64,000 bases of DNA from Candidatus Omnitrophota bacterium. GTDB taxonomy: Bacteria > Omnitrophota > Gorgyraeia > Pluralincolimonadales > Pluralincolimonadaceae. This document shows, piece by piece, positions 26,542-34,034 of this stretch (position 1 is its first letter; each line of letters begins with the position of its first letter). The stretch is from positions 18,616 to 82,615 of the forward strand of contig JAGONY010000002.1 of NCBI GenBank assembly GCA_017992785.1, given 5' to 3'. The notes under the pieces are model-generated. The model had not been told where the DNA came from. It searched no databases and saw nothing but the letters and a program-made list of their open reading frames with translations. Position numbers and translations under genes: made by a program.

Positions 26542-27840
26542 ATGAGAGGGGTAAAGAGGTTATTGGCGTGTTTTATCATCCTCGCCTTTGCATTACAGGC
26601 GGCAGGATGCGGCCAGCAGCAGGCAGGGGGGAAACCGAAGAGGGTGCCGATAAAGGTGGCATTCTGGGGCAGCCCCGAAGAGATAGAGATTATCACGACT
26701 ACGCTGAACAATTGGCAGAAATCCCACCCGGAGATACAGGTCAAACTCGAGCACATACCGTTCGGCAGCTATGTAAGTAAGATACTTACCGAGATAGCCG
26801 GCCGCGCCGCGCCCGATATTATAGCGGCGGAGGTCAATATGTTCGTATCGTTCGCCGACAAGGATGTCTTTCTCGACCTGAACCCTTACGTGGAAAAGGA
26901 CGGCACGTTCAATCTCGGCGACTTCTTCCCGGAAGTCGTGGACAGGTATACGGTCAACGGGAAGGTGCTCGCGATCCCGAGGGACACGGCTCCGATGGCG
27001 TGCGTGTATTATAACAAAAAACTGTTCGACGAAGCGGGCCTGCCTTACCCGACCGACGACTGGGACATGAACGACCTGCTCGATAAGGCGAAGAAACTGA
27101 CCAAGTTCGACAAGGACGGGAAGGTAACGCAGTATGGTTTCTACAGTGATATGTGGCCAAACTTCGTAATGTGCTTTGGCGGCAAGATGTCTGACAACGT
27201 CAAGAACCCTAAAAAATGCCTGCTCGGCTCGAAAGAATCGATGGAAGGCCTGCAGTTCCTCGTGGACCTTTCGCAGAAATACAAAGTATCGCCGACCTCT
27301 AACACTTTCCGCAACCAGGGGCTCGGCGTCATACAGATGTTCATGATGCAGAGGGTCGCGATGTTCCACTCGGGCATATGGGAGACGCCGATAGTCAAGA
27401 AGGTCAAGGATTTCGACTGGGATGTCGCGATGTTCCCGAAAGGCCCTAAAGGCATAAGGAAGTTCGCGACCGGCGGGACCGGCTACGGTATACTGAAGTC
27501 GACGAAATACCCCGATGAGGCGTGGGAAGTGCTGAAAGCCCTCAGCGGAGACGACGGGCAGATAATGCTGGCGGAATCGGGACTCGCTCAGCCGGCGAAC
27601 AAGAAGATAGCCGAAGGCGAGCATTTCGCCCTGAGCAGCAACGTACCGCTCAACAAGAAGATGCTCAATGAGGCGGTAAAGATGACGGTATACGACCCGT
27701 TCCACGCGAAATGGCGCGAGATACGCGACCTGTACATCTACCCGGAATTCGACCTGATGTTCAACGGCCTGAAGCCGGTCAAGGATGCAGTGGACGCGAT
27801 AGTGCCTAAAGCGAACGAACTATTTAACGAAGAGGAATAA
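26542..27840 (+). CDS. Sugar ABC transporter solute-binding lipoprotein
   Basis: 432 residues from ATG 26542, placed by ACAGGAGG at 26526-26533. The signal peptide ends in a lipobox with Cys23 (LQAAGC). It is an extracellular type 1 (cluster B) binding protein: VPIKVAFWGSPEEIEIITTTLNNW at the start, then PDIIAAEVNMF, AIPRDTAPMACVYYNKKLFDEAGLPYP and AMFPKGPKG. It should capture oligosaccharides released outside. No permease or ATPase gene accompanies it, so it must use membrane parts encoded elsewhere. Confidence 0.92.
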   Translation: MRGVKRLLACFIILAFALQAAGCGQQQAGGKPKRVPIKVAFWGSPEEIEIITTTLNNWQKSHPEIQVKLEHIPFGSYVSKILTEIAGRAAPDIIAAEVNMFVSFADKDVFLDLNPYVEKDGTFNLGDFFPEVVDRYTVNGKVLAIPRDTAPMACVYYNKKLFDEAGLPYPTDDWDMNDLLDKAKKLTKFDKDGKVTQYGFYSDMWPNFVMCFGGKMSDNVKNPKKCLLGSKESMEGLQFLVDLSQKYKVSPTSNTFRNQGLGVIQMFMMQRVAMFHSGIWETPIVKKVKDFDWDVAMFPKGPKGIRKFATGGTGYGILKSTKYPDEAWEVLKALSGDDGQIMLAESGLAQPANKKIAEGEHFALSSNVPLNKKMLNEAVKMTVYDPFHAKWREIRDLYIYPEFDLMFNGLKPVKDAVDAIVPKANELFNEEE

Positions 27841-27849
27841 TCAGCGAAG

Positions 27850-30243
27850 ATGAAATTCCAGAACGATTACGGCTATTTTACCGATGACGGCAGGGAATAC
27901 GTAATTACCAGGCCGGATACCCCGAAGCCCTGGGTCAACGTCATCTCCAACGGCGCTTATTCGCTCGTCGTATCGCAGGCCGGCTCGGGATTCTCGTGGT
28001 GGGAGAATTCGAACCTCGCGAGGATCACGCGATGGGAGCAGGACCTCGTCCGGGACGAGTGGGGCAAGTATATATACGTCAAGGATAAGGACACCGGCGA
28101 GCACTGGTCGCTCGGATGGAAACCCGTCTGCCCCGATTTCGAAAAGTACGAATGCAGGCACGGGCTTGGTTATACGGTCCTGTCTGCGACATTCAAGGGG
28201 ATAAGCTCGGCCGTGACGATGTTCGTGCCCCGGGGCGAGCAGCTCGAGCTCTGGAAGGTCACGCTTAAGAACTCGTCCGATACGGTGAAGTCCCTGTCGA
28301 TGTTCACGTATTTCGAATGGCTCCTCGGCAACAAGGACGACACGCACAGGGAGTTTCATAAGACCTTCATCGGCACGGAATACGTTAAAGGCTCACGGGC
28401 GCTTTACGGCACGAAGAGGAAGCAGCTGATGCTCAAGGGCCAGATAATCAGCGAATGGCCCTGCACCGCCTTCTTTGCGTCGTCGGTCGAGCCCGAGTAC
28501 TACGAGGGCGAGAAGGAGAACTTCATCGGCATGTACCGCACGATAGCCGACCCGGCCGCGGTCGAGAAAGGCATGCTTACGAATACGACCGGCAGGTGGA
28601 ACGATTCTATTGCGTCCCTGCAGGTCAGTATAGACCTTAATCCGGGCGAATCGAAGGACGTTGTATTCATGCTCGGCATGAGCCAGGGCAGGGCCAAGGA
28701 CGCGAAAGCGATCGGCAGGTATTCCGACGTTAAGAATGTCGACGCCGCCCTCTCCGAAGTGAAGAAGTACTGGGAAGAGATGCTCTCCGGCCTCGTCGTA
28801 AAGACGCCGGATGCCGCGATGAATATAATGACGAACACCTGGCTGAAGTACCAGGCGATCTCCGGAAGGATCTGGGGGCGCTGCGCGTATTACCAGTCAA
28901 GCGGCGCTTACGGGTTCAGGGACCAGTTGCAGGATAGCCAGATATTCCTTCCGCTGGATACGTCGCTCACGAAGAAACAGATACTCCTGCACGCTTCGCA
29001 CCAGTTCAAGGACGGGACGGTCTACCATTGGTGGCACACGCTCGCCGAATGGGGCCCCAGGACGAAGAAGGTTGACGACCTGCTCTGGCTCGTCTTCGTG
29101 ACGCTCAGCTACATCGAGGAGACCGCCGATTACAAGATACTCAAGGAGAAGGTAAAGTTCGTGGACGGCGGCGAGGCGACGCTGCTCGAGCATTGCGAGC
29201 GTTCCCTCAGGAAGGTCCTCTCGAGGTTCTCGAAACGGGGGCTCCCGCTTATCGGCGAGGGCGACTGGAACGACGGCATGAACTTTGTCGGGGTCAACTT
29301 CAAGGGCGAATCGATATGGATGGCGCATTTCTTCGCCGACATAATCAAAAGGTGGTCCGAGGAGGTCCTGTCGAGCAAGGCCGTCAACAGGAAGGCCGAC
29401 GCGAAGAAGTATGCGAAGAGATACGAGGGCCTCAAGAAGGCGATAAATAAATACGCGTGGGACGGCGAATGGTACTGGAGGGCCACATGCGACGACGGCT
29501 CCCTGGTAGGCAGCGCGAAGAACAAGGAAGGCAGGATCTTCCTGAACGCGCAGATATGGGCCGTGATCGCCGGGACGGGCACCGAAGAGAGGATAAAGAA
29601 GGCGCTGGATTCCTGCAGGAAGTACATATACAGGGATTACGGCGCAATACTGCTTTATCCCGCCTTTTCGGAACCAAACCAGAAGATCGGCTATATCAGC
29701 CGTTATGCGGCGGGCGTAAGGGAGAACGGCGGCGTATATACCCACGCAGCGACGTGGGCCGTGATCGCCGAATCCCTCAGGAAGAGGCCGGAGCTCGCGT
29801 TCGACCTTTACAGCAAGATATGCCCTCCGAACAGGACCGCGGATATAGACCATTACAAGGCCGAGCCGTATGTGACGCCGGGCAATTCGGACGGGCCCGA
29901 TTCGCCCAACTACGGCCGCGGCAGCTGGACCTGGTATACGGGTTCGGCCGCATGGCTCTGCAGGGTGGGCACGAACTGGCTTCTCGGCGTAAGGCCGGTC
30001 CTCGACGGCTTGCTGATAGACCCCTGCATTCCCAAGGCGTGGGGCGGGTTTGAAATGACGAGGAAATTCCGCGGCGCGACCTATAGGATAACGGTCTCCG
30101 ACCCTAACCACGTATCATACGGCGTCAAGGAGATAAAGGTGGACGGCAGGAAGATAAACGGCAACGTCGTGCCGGCGCCGAGGGACAATAAGGCGCATAC
30201 CGTGGAGGTCTTGCTGGGCAGGTTGAATATGGCGCGCCCATAA
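27850..30243 (+). CDS. GH94 disaccharide/oligosaccharide phosphorylase
   Basis: 797 residues, the length of cellobiose-type phosphorylases, with no signal peptide. The N-terminal beta-sandwich has YGYFTDDGREYVITRPDTPKPW and YECRHGLGYT. The catalytic alpha/alpha barrel has GEGDWNDGMN, with the general acid Asp475. GH94 enzymes split beta-glucosides with phosphate to give alpha-glucose-1-phosphate, saving ATP. Known members use cellobiose, cellobionate, laminaribiose, chitobiose or beta-1,2-oligoglucans. The neighbouring GH144-like enzyme favours a beta-1,2 or related substrate, but the sequence alone does not decide this. Confidence 0.92.
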   Translation: MKFQNDYGYFTDDGREYVITRPDTPKPWVNVISNGAYSLVVSQAGSGFSWWENSNLARITRWEQDLVRDEWGKYIYVKDKDTGEHWSLGWKPVCPDFEKYECRHGLGYTVLSATFKGISSAVTMFVPRGEQLELWKVTLKNSSDTVKSLSMFTYFEWLLGNKDDTHREFHKTFIGTEYVKGSRALYGTKRKQLMLKGQIISEWPCTAFFASSVEPEYYEGEKENFIGMYRTIADPAAVEKGMLTNTTGRWNDSIASLQVSIDLNPGESKDVVFMLGMSQGRAKDAKAIGRYSDVKNVDAALSEVKKYWEEMLSGLVVKTPDAAMNIMTNTWLKYQAISGRIWGRCAYYQSSGAYGFRDQLQDSQIFLPLDTSLTKKQILLHASHQFKDGTVYHWWHTLAEWGPRTKKVDDLLWLVFVTLSYIEETADYKILKEKVKFVDGGEATLLEHCERSLRKVLSRFSKRGLPLIGEGDWNDGMNFVGVNFKGESIWMAHFFADIIKRWSEEVLSSKAVNRKADAKKYAKRYEGLKKAINKYAWDGEWYWRATCDDGSLVGSAKNKEGRIFLNAQIWAVIAGTGTEERIKKALDSCRKYIYRDYGAILLYPAFSEPNQKIGYISRYAAGVRENGGVYTHAATWAVIAESLRKRPELAFDLYSKICPPNRTADIDHYKAEPYVTPGNSDGPDSPNYGRGSWTWYTGSAAWLCRVGTNWLLGVRPVLDGLLIDPCIPKAWGGFEMTRKFRGATYRITVSDPNHVSYGVKEIKVDGRKINGNVVPAPRDNKAHTVEVLLGRLNMARP

Positions 30244-30293
30244 GGTAAACTTAACGGGAAGAGTTTTATAAACAGAAAGGGGGTCGGGTAGAA

Positions 30294-30875
30294 ATGAAGA
30301 CCATACTGTCTTATTTGGCCGTTTTTGCGGTTGTTTTGATGTTTGCCGGTCAGGCGTCTGCGGCGACGCTCGTGATAGCTGACTTCAACACCGGGGATAA
30401 GCCGAACAATGTCGGCGGCGATTTCGGCGCGTGGAACAGGGACGAAGCCGACCAGACGCAGGGTTGCACGATGAATTTTAACCAGACCGATATGCACGGC
30501 GGCACCGGTTCCTCCGTACAGCTCGATTACGATGTAGATTCGCCGAACCCGGCGTATAACGGCTTCTGGATGAAACTCCAGAACCAGGATGCCTCGCAGT
30601 ATGATAAGCTGAGCCTCTGGATAAAGGGCGATGCGACTGCCGGTTTCTCGCCGAAGGTCAAGCTCGAGCTGAAGAACGCAAAGGGCGAGGTCGGCAAGTA
30701 TTTGGTAAGCAACATAACGGCCGACTGGCAGGAGATAGTCATACCGTTGGCGCAATTCGGCGGCCTGACTGACCTGACGTCGATGACCGAGTTCGTCGTG
30801 GTCTTTGACGACATGACCTGTGCCGCGAAGAAGCAGGGCACGATATACATCGACGACATAGCTTTCGTCAAGTAA
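30294..30875 (+). CDS. Secreted single-domain carbohydrate-binding-like protein
   Basis: 193 residues: signal peptide cleaved after QASAA (near residue 22), then one jelly-roll domain covering the rest. It is nearly parallel in sequence to the C-terminal domain of the lipoprotein at 20153: both contain IADFNTGDKPNNVGGDFG, then LDYDVDSPNPAYNGFWMKL. It lacks a lipid anchor and any catalytic domain. Likely a soluble periplasmic or extracellular glycan-binding protein. It closes the glycan locus and is followed by a terminator. Confidence 0.78.
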   Translation: MKTILSYLAVFAVVLMFAGQASAATLVIADFNTGDKPNNVGGDFGAWNRDEADQTQGCTMNFNQTDMHGGTGSSVQLDYDVDSPNPAYNGFWMKLQNQDASQYDKLSLWIKGDATAGFSPKVKLELKNAKGEVGKYLVSNITADWQEIVIPLAQFGGLTDLTSMTEFVVVFDDMTCAAKKQGTIYIDDIAFVK

Positions 30876-30877
30876 CC

Positions 30878-30940
30878 AAAAAGGGCGGTTCGGGAGCGGA
30901 TCCCCCTGGGAACCGCCGCGATTACCGCCCTTTTTATTTT
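30878..30940 (+). terminator. Intrinsic terminator with alternative inner hairpin
   Basis: AAAAAGGGCGGT (30878-30889) pairs with ACCGCCCTTTTT (30924-30935), followed by further T residues, giving an intrinsic terminator. Inside it, GGCGGTTC (30884-30891) can instead pair perfectly with GAACCGCC (30910-30917). The two pairings share bases and exclude each other. The A-run on the left arm means it could also terminate minus-strand transcription. Confidence 0.8.
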
Positions 30941-30951
30941 GCGTGCAGGGT

Positions 30952-31584
30952 ATGGAAGAAGAAAAAGCCAGGATAGAAGCAAGGGTCCGCCGGGAGATGA
31001 TGCAGCTCTTTATAGAAGAGGCCAGGATAGAGGCCGAGGCGAAAGAGCGGCATGAAAAGTTCCTGAAGGACAAGGAAGACGAGAGGCAGCTGAGGTCCGG
31101 GATCGTGCCCGGCGGAGGGGGCCTCGAGATAAATGTTGCCTCCATGAAAGCCCGCATGCGTCTCGAGGAGAGGATCAAGCTCGAAAAGCTCAGGGGCAAG
31201 AGGATATTGCAGGGCGCTCTCATCTCTTCGGCGGTCATCTTGGCCGCCGTCCTGATGTTTATGGCACAGCAGAAAGAGCCCGCCGTATTCTATGACCTCG
31301 CGGCCATCAAGGATTCCCTTAAGAAGGCATCCGCGTACCACGGGCAGTTCAAGGTAGATGAGGTGTTCCTTTCGAGGAACGCGCCTTCGGCGGTTATTGA
31401 GCTGTCGTTCCTGCCTTCCACCGAAAAGGACCTTAAGGATTTTGTCGAAGGCCTTGTAAAGAAATATTCTATGATGCGTCCGGGCGAGAAGATCAACATA
31501 ATCCTGAAAGCGAAGAAGAGGATATACGCTACGGTCTCCTATATACCCCGCGGTAATTCCATAGAAATAGAACTGATGAAATAA
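30952..31584 (+). CDS. Coiled-coil, single-pass membrane protein, unknown function
   Basis: 210 residues from ATG 30952; an in-frame GTG at 30943 lies inside the ribosome-site region and is less likely. Residues 1-80 are very rich in Glu, Arg and Lys and predicted coiled coil. One membrane helix (ILQGALISSAVILAAVLMF) lies near residues 85-103. A folded periplasmic domain of about 100 residues follows. No family was recognised. Its stop overlaps the start of the ATP-grasp gene, so the two are probably co-translated. Confidence 0.72.
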   Translation: MEEEKARIEARVRREMMQLFIEEARIEAEAKERHEKFLKDKEDERQLRSGIVPGGGGLEINVASMKARMRLEERIKLEKLRGKRILQGALISSAVILAAVLMFMAQQKEPAVFYDLAAIKDSLKKASAYHGQFKVDEVFLSRNAPSAVIELSFLPSTEKDLKDFVEGLVKKYSMMRPGEKINIILKAKKRIYATVSYIPRGNSIEIELMK

Positions 31585-32573
31585 TGCCCCTTCTCGTCGG
31601 ACTCGCCTATGACATAAAGCCGACGCGGCCGAAACGCGCCTCCGGCGATGCATACGCGGAGCACGACAGCCCCGAGACGATATCGTCGGTCGAGGAAGCG
31701 CTCAAGGCCGGCGGGCACGGTGTAGTCCGCATAGGCAGCTCAAAAGATCTCCTGAAAAATATCCGGCGCCTGAAATGCGATATCGTATTCAATATAGCCG
31801 AAGGGATATCGGGCAGGAACAGGGAATCCGAGGTGCCGATACTGCTGGACATAGCCGGAATACCATATACGGGGCCCGATGCGCTTGCGTTATCCGTCAC
31901 GCTCGACAAGCCGTCCGCGAAAAAAATATTCAAATACCACGGCATCCCTACGCCGCGTTATTCCGTGGCGGCCTCGGCCTCGCGCATAACCCTTCCAAAG
32001 GGCATGGGGTTCCCGGTCATAGTCAAACCCGCGCATGAGGGTTCGGCCAAGGGCATAGGCGCGGATTCGGTCGTAAAAGATATGCGGTCATTGGAGCGCA
32101 AAGCCGCGCATGTAATAAATACTTATAAGCAGCCCGCTCTCATAGAAGAGTTCGTGGAAGGATGGGAGTTCACCGTGGGAGTGATAGGCAACGCGCGGAT
32201 GTCCGTTCTTCCCGCCGTCGAGAGGCACGTCTGCGCGAAGAGCGGCCTTAGCAGCCATGTCCTTGAAAAATGCGGGCATGCATCGGCGGGCCGGGGATAC
32301 AGGAAACTTTTCGGCGTTGATCCGGCCATTGAGGGCCGGATCAAGGGCCTGGCGGCCGAAGCTTTCCTCGCGCTCGAATGCCGCGATTTCGCGAGGTTTG
32401 ACTTCCGCGTCTCAGCGCGCGGCAGGCGCATATTCATGCTCGAGGCGAATCCGCTGCCTTCCCTCGCAAAAGACGATTATTTCGCGATGGTCGCTCAACT
32501 GCAGGGCCTGTCCTACCAGGATATGATAAACCGGATGTTCGACGCCGCGCTTGAAAGGTGCGGCTTGTCATGA
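31584..32573 (+). CDS. D-alanine-D-alanine ligase-like ATP-grasp enzyme
   Basis: 329 residues. The N-terminal domain holds CDIVFNIAEGISGRNRESEVP and IPYTGPDALALSVTLDK, then the ATP-grasp fold has FPVIVKPAHEGSAKGIG, ALIEEFVEGWEFTVG and the metal-binding FMLEANPLPSL. This is close to Ddl, which makes the D-Ala-D-Ala dipeptide for peptidoglycan. In this subgroup the substrate may be another amino acid or peptide, and no mur genes are nearby. It overlaps its upstream neighbour by one base and the methyltransferase by four. Confidence 0.85.
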   Translation: MPLLVGLAYDIKPTRPKRASGDAYAEHDSPETISSVEEALKAGGHGVVRIGSSKDLLKNIRRLKCDIVFNIAEGISGRNRESEVPILLDIAGIPYTGPDALALSVTLDKPSAKKIFKYHGIPTPRYSVAASASRITLPKGMGFPVIVKPAHEGSAKGIGADSVVKDMRSLERKAAHVINTYKQPALIEEFVEGWEFTVGVIGNARMSVLPAVERHVCAKSGLSSHVLEKCGHASAGRGYRKLFGVDPAIEGRIKGLAAEAFLALECRDFARFDFRVSARGRRIFMLEANPLPSLAKDDYFAMVAQLQGLSYQDMINRMFDAALERCGLS

Positions 32574-33349
32574 AAGACGCGTATTCGTTCCCCTTATATT
32601 GCGACGCGGCATACAGCTGGGACCGTTCGCCCGAATGCGATTTTATCGAAAGATGCGCAGAAAAATACTCTTCCGGCCCCGCGCGGAATTCGGTGCTGGA
32701 CCTTGCCTGCGGCACCGGTATACATCTTATGGAATTCGCGCGCCGGGGATACCGCGCGTCGGGGATAGACAAATCGCCGGAGATGGCGGAATTCGTGATT
32801 GCGAAAGCCGTCTCCGCGGGCCTCAAGATAGGTTGTTCCGTCGAGGACATGAAGGATTTCACTCCGCGCGGCCCGTATTCTCTCGCCATCTGCATGCTCG
32901 ATTCGTTCAGGTACCTGCTGACGGACGCGGATATCAGGTCTCACCTTCGCTCGGTATCGCGGTCGCTCGAAAGCGGCGGCATATATTTCATAGATCTCTG
33001 GATGCCGCCCTCCGCGGACGGCGTCGAATGGGAGGATATCTCCTGGTCCCAGGGATCGGGCCGGATACATGTGGACGCGAGATACTTGCAGCATGCGCGG
33101 ACCTTCGACGCGGATACGAAGACATTCGAGGACGAACTCATATTCAAGGTCAGCGGGCCCGGCGTCGATACGACAGTAAGCTCCAGGGCGAGGACGAGGA
33201 TGCTTCTGTACGATGAACTCTGCCGCATAGCGGAGGAAGAGGGCTCCTTCACGCCGCCCGGGAAATTTTATAATTTTGACTTTGGCGAAAAAGGAGTTTA
33301 TAATAACAGGCATATAAGGACTAATATCATTTTAACGAAACGGAGGTAG
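32570..33349 (+). CDS. Class I SAM-dependent methyltransferase
   Basis: 259 residues from ATG 32570, overlapping the ATP-grasp stop as ATGA. SAM-binding motif I is VLDLACGTGIHLMEFARRG, followed by an acidic residue in GIDKSPEM. Motif IV-like ICMLDSFRYLL and ESGGIYFIDLWMP follow. The domain type is firm; the substrate is not predictable. Pairing with a ligase suggests joint action on a small molecule or peptide, which is inference. A strong promoter for the next gene lies inside its 3' end. Confidence 0.85.
   Translation: MKDAYSFPLYCDAAYSWDRSPECDFIERCAEKYSSGPARNSVLDLACGTGIHLMEFARRGYRASGIDKSPEMAEFVIAKAVSAGLKIGCSVEDMKDFTPRGPYSLAICMLDSFRYLLTDADIRSHLRSVSRSLESGGIYFIDLWMPPSADGVEWEDISWSQGSGRIHVDARYLQHARTFDADTKTFEDELIFKVSGPGVDTTVSSRARTRMLLYDELCRIAEEEGSFTPPGKFYNFDFGEKGVYNNRHIRTNIILTKRR
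33276..33304 (+). promoter_or_regulatory. Strong promoter inside the methyltransferase 3' end
   Basis: TTGACT (33276-33281), a 17-base spacer and TATAAT (33299-33304). The boxes are identical in sequence and spacing to the promoter at 20066. They lie within the coding region of the methyltransferase and would drive the small lipoprotein at 33353 with a leader of about 40 bases. Confidence 0.8.
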
Positions 33350-33352
33350 CTC

Positions 33353-33694
33353 ATGCCAAAGGCAACGTTAAAACTCATCACATTCTGTGCGTTATTTTTA
33401 CTGGCGGCCGCATTATCGGGATGCGCAGGCATAGAGCCGCCGTCGGTCGAGCAGATAGTCAAACATCCATTTGGCACCTCGATGCTCAGGGCGGGGCTTA
33501 CAAAGGACCAGGTTATCGCGCAATGGGGCGAGCCCGACCTGAAGGAATTTGATAATACCGGCAAATGGGGCAACTCCAAGGAGAGGTGGACCTATTACGG
33601 AAGGTACAACGACCTGCCGGTTGACGAAGGGTATCTTACGAACACCCAATACCTTTATTTTGACGGGAAATACCTGGTAAGATACAATGAATGA
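33353..33694 (+). CDS. Small lipoprotein, SmpA/OmlA-like
   Basis: 113 residues with a lipobox ending at Cys24 (ALSGCAG). The mature part has GLTKDQVIAQWGEPD, the small alpha-beta motif of the SmpA/OmlA (BamE-like) fold, and an aromatic-rich C-terminal half. Such proteins are periplasmic and often assist outer-membrane assembly, but the role here is not established. GGAGGT, overlapping the stop of the previous gene, is the ribosome site. Confidence 0.78.
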   Translation: MPKATLKLITFCALFLLAAALSGCAGIEPPSVEQIVKHPFGTSMLRAGLTKDQVIAQWGEPDLKEFDNTGKWGNSKERWTYYGRYNDLPVDEGYLTNTQYLYFDGKYLVRYNE

Positions 33695-33866
33695 CCCCTC
33701 GGGGACAGGGCGTTTTGGCTGTTGTATACAATGCGAGTCCTTTTGGAACTGTCCGACCCAGCCGGGGACAAGGGAGAGCAGTGAGTGCTGTCCCCAGTGC
33801 AGTAAACATGAGATATGCAAGATAATAAAAGAAAAAGTCAGGGAAGGGCTTAAGAAAGCCGTATAG
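33687..33866 (+). CDS. Cysteine-rich 59-residue protein, unknown
   Basis: An open frame from ATG 33687 to TAG 33864-33866 that overlaps the lipoprotein end by 8 bases. It encodes 59 residues with eight cysteines at 12, 13, 16, 22, 34, 35, 38 and 44 (GCCIQCESFWNCP, then ECCPQCSKHEIC) and a basic helical tail. The spacing suggests binding of zinc or an iron-sulfur cluster. Cysteine density and the terminator right after it argue for a real gene. No clear ribosome site is present, so translation is probably coupled to the upstream gene. No family recognised. Confidence 0.68.
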   Translation: MNDPSGTGRFGCCIQCESFWNCPTQPGTRESSECCPQCSKHEICKIIKEKVREGLKKAV

Positions 33867-33886
33867 GCATATATTTTTCCGGAATT

Positions 33887-33926
33887 AAGGGGGCGCCGTT
33901 TTAAACGGCGCCCCCTCTGTTTTCTC
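33887..33926 (+). terminator. Intrinsic terminator before the pilus locus
   Basis: A perfect GC-rich inverted repeat: GGGGGCGCCGTTT (33889-33901) and AAACGGCGCCCCC (33903-33915), followed by CTCTGTTTTCT. It separates the lipoprotein/Cys-rich transcript from the promoter of the pilus locus, which starts one base later. Confidence 0.9.
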
Positions 33927-33955
33927 TTGACAATCGACTTATTAACAAATACTAT
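33927..33955 (+). promoter_or_regulatory. Promoter of the pilus/surface-fibre locus
   Basis: A consensus TTGACA (33927-33932), a 17-base spacer and TACTAT (33950-33955). A TTATTAACAA element sits within the spacer. The start near 33962 would give a leader of about 73 bases before the merR ATG at 34035, containing the palindrome at 33999-34016. Confidence 0.75.
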
Positions 33956-33998
33956 ATAAGCTAATAAATGATAGTAAGACATAAGGTTATATATCACA

Positions 33999-34016
33999 TG
34001 TTAATACTTATTAACA
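33999..34016. promoter_or_regulatory. Candidate operator: palindrome plus repeated half-site
   Basis: TGTTAATA-CT-TATTAACA is a perfect inverted repeat with 8-base arms. An 11-base string, CTTATTAACAA, occurs here at 34007-34017 and again at 33938-33948 in the promoter spacer, 69 bases apart. This fits a repressor that binds both sites, plausibly the MerR-like product of the next gene. Direct evidence of binding is lacking. Confidence 0.55.
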
Positions 34017-34034
34017 ACTCTGAAAGAGGACTGT

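Noticed and set aside
30243..30294. Separate promoter for the 30294 gene
   Set aside because: TATAAA is present at 30267-30272 but no acceptable -35 box lies at the right distance.
33999..34016. Chromosomal parS site
   Set aside because: The palindrome TGTTAATA-CT-TATTAACA does not match the conserved bacterial parS with its central CACGTG.
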